64,000 nt of DNA. It comes from Luteibacter aegosomaticola. Its GTDB lineage: Bacteria > Pseudomonadota > Gammaproteobacteria > Xanthomonadales > Rhodanobacteraceae. The translations under genes were made by a program, and so were the position numbers. Shown here piece by piece: positions 63,645-64,000 of this stretch (position 1 is the stretch's first letter; every line of letters begins with the position of its first letter). The notes under the pieces are model-generated. The model made no database searches, was not told the DNA's origin, and saw nothing but the letters and a program-made list of their open reading frames with translations. The DNA lies in assembly GCF_023078475.1 (NCBI RefSeq), contig NZ_CP095741.1, forward strand, positions 4,496,501 to 4,560,500. The letters are read 5' to 3'.

Positions 63645-64000
63645 ATGCTCAGGATGCACAATTTAGGCAAGGTCTATCGGACGGCATCGGTGGAAACGAC
63701 AGCGCTTCGCGCATTCGACATCGACGTTGCCGAAGGCGAGTTTGTCGCCGTCACGGGGCCGTCCGGGTCGGGGAAGAGTACGTTCCTTACGGTTGCCGGC
63801 CTGCTCGAGTCTTTCACAAGCGGCGATTACGTCATTGACGGGATTAACGTGCGCGATCTCGACGATGATGCGCGCTCGGTCATTCGCAACGAGAAAGTCG
63901 GTTTCATTTTCCAGGCGTTCAACCTGATCCCCGACCTTTGCGTGTTCGATAACATCGATGTGCCGCTCCGCTATCGCGGCATGAAGGCTCCGGAGCGCGC
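63645..64000 (+). CDS. ABC transporter ATP-binding protein (MacB/LolD type), 3'-truncated
   Basis: 118 codons to the window edge. GGAGG 8 nt before ATG 63645. Walker A GPSGSGKST, Q-loop VGFIFQAFNLIPDLCVFDNI and the LolD/MacB-type VETTALRAFDIDVAEGEF start are visible; the signature motif and Walker B lie outside. It should power the two permeases encoded divergently at 60743-63312. Confidence 0.93.
   Translation, partial: MLRMHNLGKVYRTASVETTALRAFDIDVAEGEFVAVTGPSGSGKSTFLTVAGLLESFTSGDYVIDGINVRDLDDDARSVIRNEKVGFIFQAFNLIPDLCVFDNIDVPLRYRGMKAPER

Overview
The window is GC-rich chromosomal DNA from a gammaproteobacterium of the order Xanthomonadales (Lysobacterales), most likely Rhodanobacteraceae (Luteibacter/Dyella-like). 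The pointers are GTAG-type REP elements, an effector carrying the C-terminal signal of the Xanthomonas-type bacteria-killing type IV secretion system, and an aerobic cytochrome-oxidase block with heme A synthesis genes. The genus is inferred from gene content; there is no rRNA or marker search behind it. Coding density is high, most genes are housekeeping, and several operons use ATGA stop/start overlaps.

Layout. 1-3974: 3'-truncated gltB (minus), then a REP array. 4359-6895: envC-ctpA, cell-wall and periplasmic proteolysis. 7001-9801: tatABC with an unrecognised fourth gene, and a SYLF protein. 9908-12777: hemH, an alpha/beta hydrolase and a BASS-type transporter. 12893-22113: two minus-strand blocks for aa3-type cytochrome oxidase (ctaB, ctaA, a thiol protein, surf1; then coxC, a small assembly protein, coxA, coxB, DUF2244). 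They are separated by an inverted DUF2909 gene, a HigBA-type toxin-antitoxin pair with a readable promoter/operator, and a frameshifted exported protein.

22346-26121 is an accessory island: three tandem copies of a ~120-aa putative immunity gene, each preceded by the same ~42-bp leader and each followed by a toxin start. Two toxin copies survive only as N-terminal relics; the third is an intact 781-aa zeta-toxin effector with an XVIPCD secretion domain. putA follows, then a 2.2-kb mosaic (29.4-31.6 kb) with duplicated pieces of the putA 3' end and orphan genes. 31.7-47.8 kb is mostly housekeeping: an M3 peptidase, bioD, fRMsr, engB, cytochrome c4, two DsbA-like lipoproteins, a GH17 enzyme, slt, an NDUFA9-like protein, cca and a MidA-like methyltransferase. 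REP pairs are scattered through it, and several lend their TAG as a stop codon.

47834-60630 is the most notable part. It is a minus-strand operon that reads as an undescribed RiPP (ribosomally made, post-translationally modified peptide) cluster. It holds a radical SAM/SPASM enzyme, an LpxL-like acyltransferase, two tiny paralogous precursor peptides ending in an Arg-Cys-Asn-Gly-Arg-Cys core, an M50 membrane protease, and a duplicated three-gene cassette (RRE-like/degenerate-arginase fusion, intact ureohydrolase, cupin_8 oxygenase). An ATP-grasp enzyme and a TauD-type oxygenase close it. The inferred chemistry is arginine-to-ornithine conversion, hydroxylation, a radical-SAM crosslink and possibly acylation of a very short core. 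A MacB-type ABC transporter with a divergent ATPase gene and a perfect palindromic operator-like site lies just upstream (60743-64000) and may export the product or protect against it.
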